This document shows positions 60,207 through 64,000 of a stretch of DNA of 64,000 bases, piece by piece. The position numbers and the translations under genes were made by a program. This DNA comes from Bagarius yarrelli. Its lineage: Eukaryota; Chordata; Actinopteri; Siluriformes; Sisoridae. Every line of letters begins with the position of its first letter. The first letter of the stretch is position 1. A model generated the notes under the pieces. The model saw nothing but the letters and a program-made list of their open reading frames with translations. It had not been told where the DNA came from and did not search any database. The DNA lies in contig VCAZ01000132.1 in assembly GCA_005784505.1 (NCBI GenBank), forward strand, positions 503,501 through 567,500, written 5' to 3'.

Positions 60207-60979
60207 CAGTCATGTGAAAAATAGGACACCCTATTTTCAACATATTTGGACCAATGGATATTTAATATTAATTTAAAGCACTAAGAGATTTAAGTGATAT
60301 AACTAAAAAAAATAAAACTGAAGAAAAGAAGGAGGCTGGCCCTAATTAAACCTCAGACATTTAGTTTGGTGTGCTCTTGACTGTTGTAGAGATAGTGAAC
60401 ACAATGGTGAGATCGAAAGAGCTGTCTGAAGCTTTCAGAAAAAAGATCGTAGCAGCTTACAGAGTCTGGAAAGGAATATAACAAGATTTCAAAAGATTTT
60501 GAAATCAGCCATTCCACTGTTCGCAAAATAGTCAGGAGTAAATTCAAAACAACTGACAACATGCCCAGGTCTGGCCGTCCAAGCAAGTTCACCCCAAGAT
60601 GCAAGATGCTAAAAGAAGTCACCAAAAACCCGAAGTGTCATCACAGGACCTACAGCTGTCTCTTGCTACTTCTAATGTGAAAGTTCATGACTCTACAATC
60701 AGAAAGTCACTACACTAGTTTAACTTTCATGTAAGGTGTGCAAAGAGAAAACCTTTGCTATCTAAGAAAAACACGAAGGCCAGACTGAAGTTTGCTAAAG
60801 AGAACAGAAACAAAGACCAGGACTGGCAGCATTGCAGCTGGCTCACCATAAGAGAAACCACCATAAATTTGACCGTGTATCAAAGGCAAAAATTGTAACA
60901 AGATTAGCCATCGATATGTTAACATTTCTTAATAAGGACTAAAAATTTAATAGAGTTTCCTAATTTTTTCACATGACTG
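60207..60979 (+). mobile_element. Tc1 transposon with large internal deletion
   Basis: TIRs CAGTCATGTGAAAAA (left) and ...TTTTTTCACATGACTG (right), flanked by TA at 60205-60206 and 60980-60981. Inside, 60404 onward reads MVRSKELSEAFRKKIVAAYR and, in shifted frames, DFEISHSTVRKIV and MPRSGRPSKFTPR: the HTH and GRPR-type DNA-binding half of a transposase. The catalytic half is gone (773 bp against about 1.6 kb). Different Tc1 family from 15516 and 25515. Confidence 0.88.
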
Positions 60980-62020
60980 TAGGTTAAATTTTAAAATAAT
61001 GCAGAATGTTGCAATACCGGCCAGACTCACCTAATCAGGCACAGCATGCATTGCTTCAGACTCGGTAATGAGTAACGCATCCGAGACCATCCCACCGATT
61101 AAAGAGGAAAAACAGGTTTACAGACATGCCTGCAGCGGTGTTGGTATTTTTTGCCTTAGATAAAAATTCAATATTAAAAAAAGAGAACTTTTAATTGCTG
61201 CATTATATTTGTACGGCATTGCCTTTGTATTGCGCCCATAATTATAAAGATGACTATATCTATTTTACTACATGGGAATGTGCTTCATACTTGCCTAGAC
61301 ACAACAAGGGGGAGTGTCTTTTATGTATTCATGCAGGTTGCACAATAGTTCATTTCGACTATAGTCATATCCATGCTAAAACTGTGATACTAGATGTCAA
61401 AGCACACCGTTAAGACTTGTCCGGGCAAGCAGAGATTACAGAATAATAGTCTGAAAGGCTTGTGAAAGGCATCCCATTTTTGAATATAAGTGGTTTTTTT
61501 GTCCCATGCTAAGGAACTGCAACCCCAACTAGGATAAAGTGGTTTATGAAGTTGAATGAATAAATTATTTTTTTAAAGCTTTATAAAGTCCCTTCCTGTG
61601 GTTGGTGTCATGGTGGTAAAGAGAATGGCAGGGGTTGACAGCCTTTGTTCTGCCCATTAGAGTTTAGAAATACATTTCTATCAACAAATTGCACTTTATG
61701 CAACTATTAGAACAATTAACTCAAAAATAAAAATACAGTAGTATACAACACCATAGTTCTGGTTATTTATGCATTTAATTTTTAAAAACAATTAAAAAAT
61801 TAGTTAGACTTGTTCTTAAAAAAAATGTAAGTACCTTGTATAAAAATAATAAAATTAATTGAAAACAATTCAACTTAGCCTCAAAATCGACATATACAAT
61901 TTCTCTACCACTTGAAAAACCCTATATACAGTACTAACAAATAAATGAGGTCAAAATAAAACAAAAAAAAGTTGCCACTGGAAAGGCCACTGGCATTCTC
62001 AACAATGTCTACAAATTTAA
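60980..62020. other. Intergenic, nothing recognised
   Basis: AT-rich sequence without supported features. Confidence 0.5.
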
Positions 62021-62629
62021 GGCCCAATCTCAATTCTATTTTAATCCCCCCACCCCACGCTGATCACTATACCCACCCCTTCCCTTTGGCCCTTAAAACA
62101 GAGAGACATGAATATGGAATAAAAATATTCCCCCAAGAAATGGGACACCACTACTACACCAGCGCACATCATCATGAGTGTGGTGAAAAGATAATTTCCT
62201 GCCACCAGACTTTTATTTCTAACAGGGTATTCTGACAAGTCATTGGGTAATTAAAATATGTTGTGGCAAAACTGTGCAAAAGTGTAAAGCTAGCAAACTT
62301 TTATTATTATATTTTTCTGAAGAAAAATATGACGGTGAAATATAAGCAAAGCATCAAATGTTATAAAACATATGATAGTTTGTGATTCTTTATTAATTTC
62401 AGAAAACTAAAAATACCTATTTGTGAATCTCTTCGGTCGCCTGGGCAGCCATGTTGGTGCTGTAGCTAATGTATCTTAGGAAATAACCCATAGTCCTATG
62501 ATTAAATTGTGGTCCCAAAAATTATTAGTTTAAAGCGGTATCTGGCCGCAACCCCCACCCCCCTGGCCTTAGAATAGAATCGAGACATGAACGTGCAAAA
62601 TGGGTAATGGGTAGAAATGAGATTGGGCC
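62021..62629. mobile_element. MITE with 3-bp TAA duplication (PIF/Harbinger-like)
   Basis: Its inverted ends are GGCCCAATCTCAATTCTA and TAGAAATGAGATTGGGCC, with one mismatch. It is flanked by TAA at 62018-62020 and 62630-62632. The 609-bp interior lacks a transposase. The TAA duplication fits the PIF/Harbinger TWA preference. It lies 137 bases past the lpar3 stop, so it probably falls in that gene's 3' UTR. Confidence 0.75.
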
Positions 62630-62765
62630 TAAGTCTCTTAATAACAAATCACACCATTTTAATGATCCAGTGGGATTTTTGTTAACATTGTTCAGAAAAA
62701 AAATATACATCATTTACATAAAACACTGTTCTAGATAAACACCTATGAAGCAAAGTGTTTAGTTA

Positions 62766-63091
62766 TTAGGTCTTTAGCGTGACCTGTGTTGTCTTTTTCT
62801 CATCTGAAAGACGCAGACTGGTATTCATTTCTGTGGTTGAGGTCAGAGTACGAGTGTTGGCCCTAGATGACCTCTGGCGCCGGGTGCCGTTACAAACACA
62901 TCGCAGCAAATTCTTGATGGTGGCCCACATTTCTTCATCCTTGTAGGAGTATATGATAGGGTTCATGACAGAGTTGAGGACAGCCAGAAGAAGAAACCAG
63001 CGTTTAAACTTTAGCAAATTACACTGTTCACATTTTAATCCATCCAGGAGCAGCACAACAAGACCAGGTGTCCAACAGATCACAAACACTC
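62766..63091 (-). CDS. lpar3: Lysophosphatidic acid receptor 3, last coding exon (partial gene)
   Basis: LPAR3 is a G-protein-coupled receptor for lysophosphatidic acid. The exon starts after a TTGCAG acceptor (63092-63094) in phase 2 and encodes 107 residues: the end of helix 6 (VFVICWTPGLVVLLLDG), extracellular loop 3 (KCEQCNLLKFKRW), helix 7 (FLLLAVLNSVMNPIIYSYKD, with the NPxxY motif), and a cytoplasmic tail with palmitoylation-type cysteines (LLRCVCNG) and a Ser/Thr-rich end (TQVTLKT). The helix 6-7 region matches human LPAR3 better than LPAR1 (VKRWFLLLALLNSV in human). The tail diverges. The exon encoding helices 1-6 must lie beyond 64000. Beside ssx2ip, as in human. Confidence 0.88.
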
Positions 63092-64000
63092 CTGCAAGAC
63101 GAAGAAACAAAGTTATTTTGACGCATGTGAATTCAGTATTTCTAAACACATAATATGTATTTTAGATAAATATATTACAGATGTACTGTATATTAACTTA
63201 AACTTCAACAGAGACATTTTTGTTTTTTTGACAAGTGGAATTGATCTGTTAAAAAAATCTGTTACTTTAAAAGAATCTGGTATTTAAAAAAAAATCTTAC
63301 CTAGATTGCATTAGGACAATACATTTTTGAGGATGTGTGAGAAACTTTCATGGCAATTGTCAAAGAAGAGTTTACGGGTCTAGATAACACACCAAAGGGG
63401 TTATAGAGGTTGACTGGCTTTGATATAATAACCTTTAAACAGCATTAGTTCTAAATCAATCCAACACCTGTGGGACAGCAGTTGAAATGTAGTTACCCCT
63501 TAGAAAGTTTAAAAATCTGAGAAACGGTCTGATGAAGCTCAAAAATGTAGGCAGTTGGGCTAATGCCAAAGCAACTGCTTGGCAGAAACCCAACCTTTAG
63601 ATAACACTATCCTCTGATTATGCATGGTGGTGGTAGCATCTTGCTTTAAGGTTAATGTTTAGCTTGTTGCCATCAGATGACTTACAGAATGGAGACAATT
63701 TATTGAGGGAATGTGTTCCAGTCAGACAAAGACATCTTCAGGTTTGGAGATATCTGACCATCATGTGTTTTTCACAAATATTATACCAAAAATTACTATT
63801 TTATCTAATATTGTTATTAATAATTGTTATATTGTTACTAATAATATAATTAGTCCTCTGCTGTTAACCTTTACTCTGCTACTGTAAATAGGTTTGTTTT
63901 AAGGCATTTAACACAATAATAATTACTAGTCATCATTGAATAAGTTCTAATAAACACTTGAAAATTGTAGGATTTTTTTGTCCTTTTAGAGTTTCTTATT
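63092..64000 (-). other. lpar3 intron (partial)
   Basis: No upstream receptor exon was found. The stretch 63400-63780 contains weak Tc1-like remnants (gaaacggtctgatgaagctc), unconfirmed. Confidence 0.5.

Noticed and set aside
1..64000. tRNA genes at B-box-like sequences
   Set aside because: The B-boxes sit in dispersed SINE-like repeats and no cloverleaf could be folded by eye.

Overview
This window is vertebrate nuclear DNA, most likely from a teleost fish and perhaps an ostariophysan such as a catfish. That placement is an inference from the gene set and repeat style. Genes are split into short exons with GT-AG introns. AT-rich introns are full of Tc1-like, hAT, PIF/Harbinger, piggyBac-like, L2, RTE, Ty3/gypsy, BEL/Pao and DIRS remnants. 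A short tRNA-like dispersed repeat typical of fish recurs about ten times. There are no bacterial operons, CRISPR arrays or tRNA genes. All four recognisable host genes lie on the minus strand.

Layout from low to high coordinate: (1) 1-3812, first coding exon of xxylt1 (3336-3812) and the start of its first intron. (2) 3813-10385, intergenic, holding a hAT transposon interrupted by an L2 LINE. (3) 10386-24405, ssx2ip (afadin- and alpha-actinin-binding protein). Eleven exons join in one frame to 457 residues; its introns hold a DIRS remnant, a Tc1 element, an internally deleted gypsy element, a piggyBac-like tail and an unexplained pair of exon-like ORFs. (4) 24406-32577, upstream and intergenic, with a second Tc1 element, a long TA repeat and a decayed gypsy element with one LTR. 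(5) 32578-50955, a receptor-type guanylate cyclase assembled by hand from 23 exons (about 834 residues). It has the standard membrane, kinase-homology, coiled-coil and GTP-specific cyclase modules, but its ectodomain is only about 200 residues, cysteine-rich, and not the usual ~430-residue natriuretic-receptor fold. (6) 51000-62020, intergenic, dominated by two RTE-type LINE copies in inverted orientation, a solo LTR and a deleted Tc1 element. (7) 62766-63091, last coding exon of lpar3 (LPA receptor 3); the rest lies beyond the right edge.

ssx2ip next to lpar3 is the gene order also known in human; here a receptor guanylate cyclase sits between them. The genes do not form a pathway: xxylt1 modifies Notch EGF repeats, ssx2ip acts at centrosomes and junctions, the cyclase makes cGMP, and lpar3 senses lysophosphatidic acid. 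The guanylate cyclase is the most interesting item, with its unusual ectodomain, a GC-AG intron, an ambiguous tandem donor and a candidate 15-nt microexon. All exon models come from reading the sequence and are checked only by frame and splice-site continuity.
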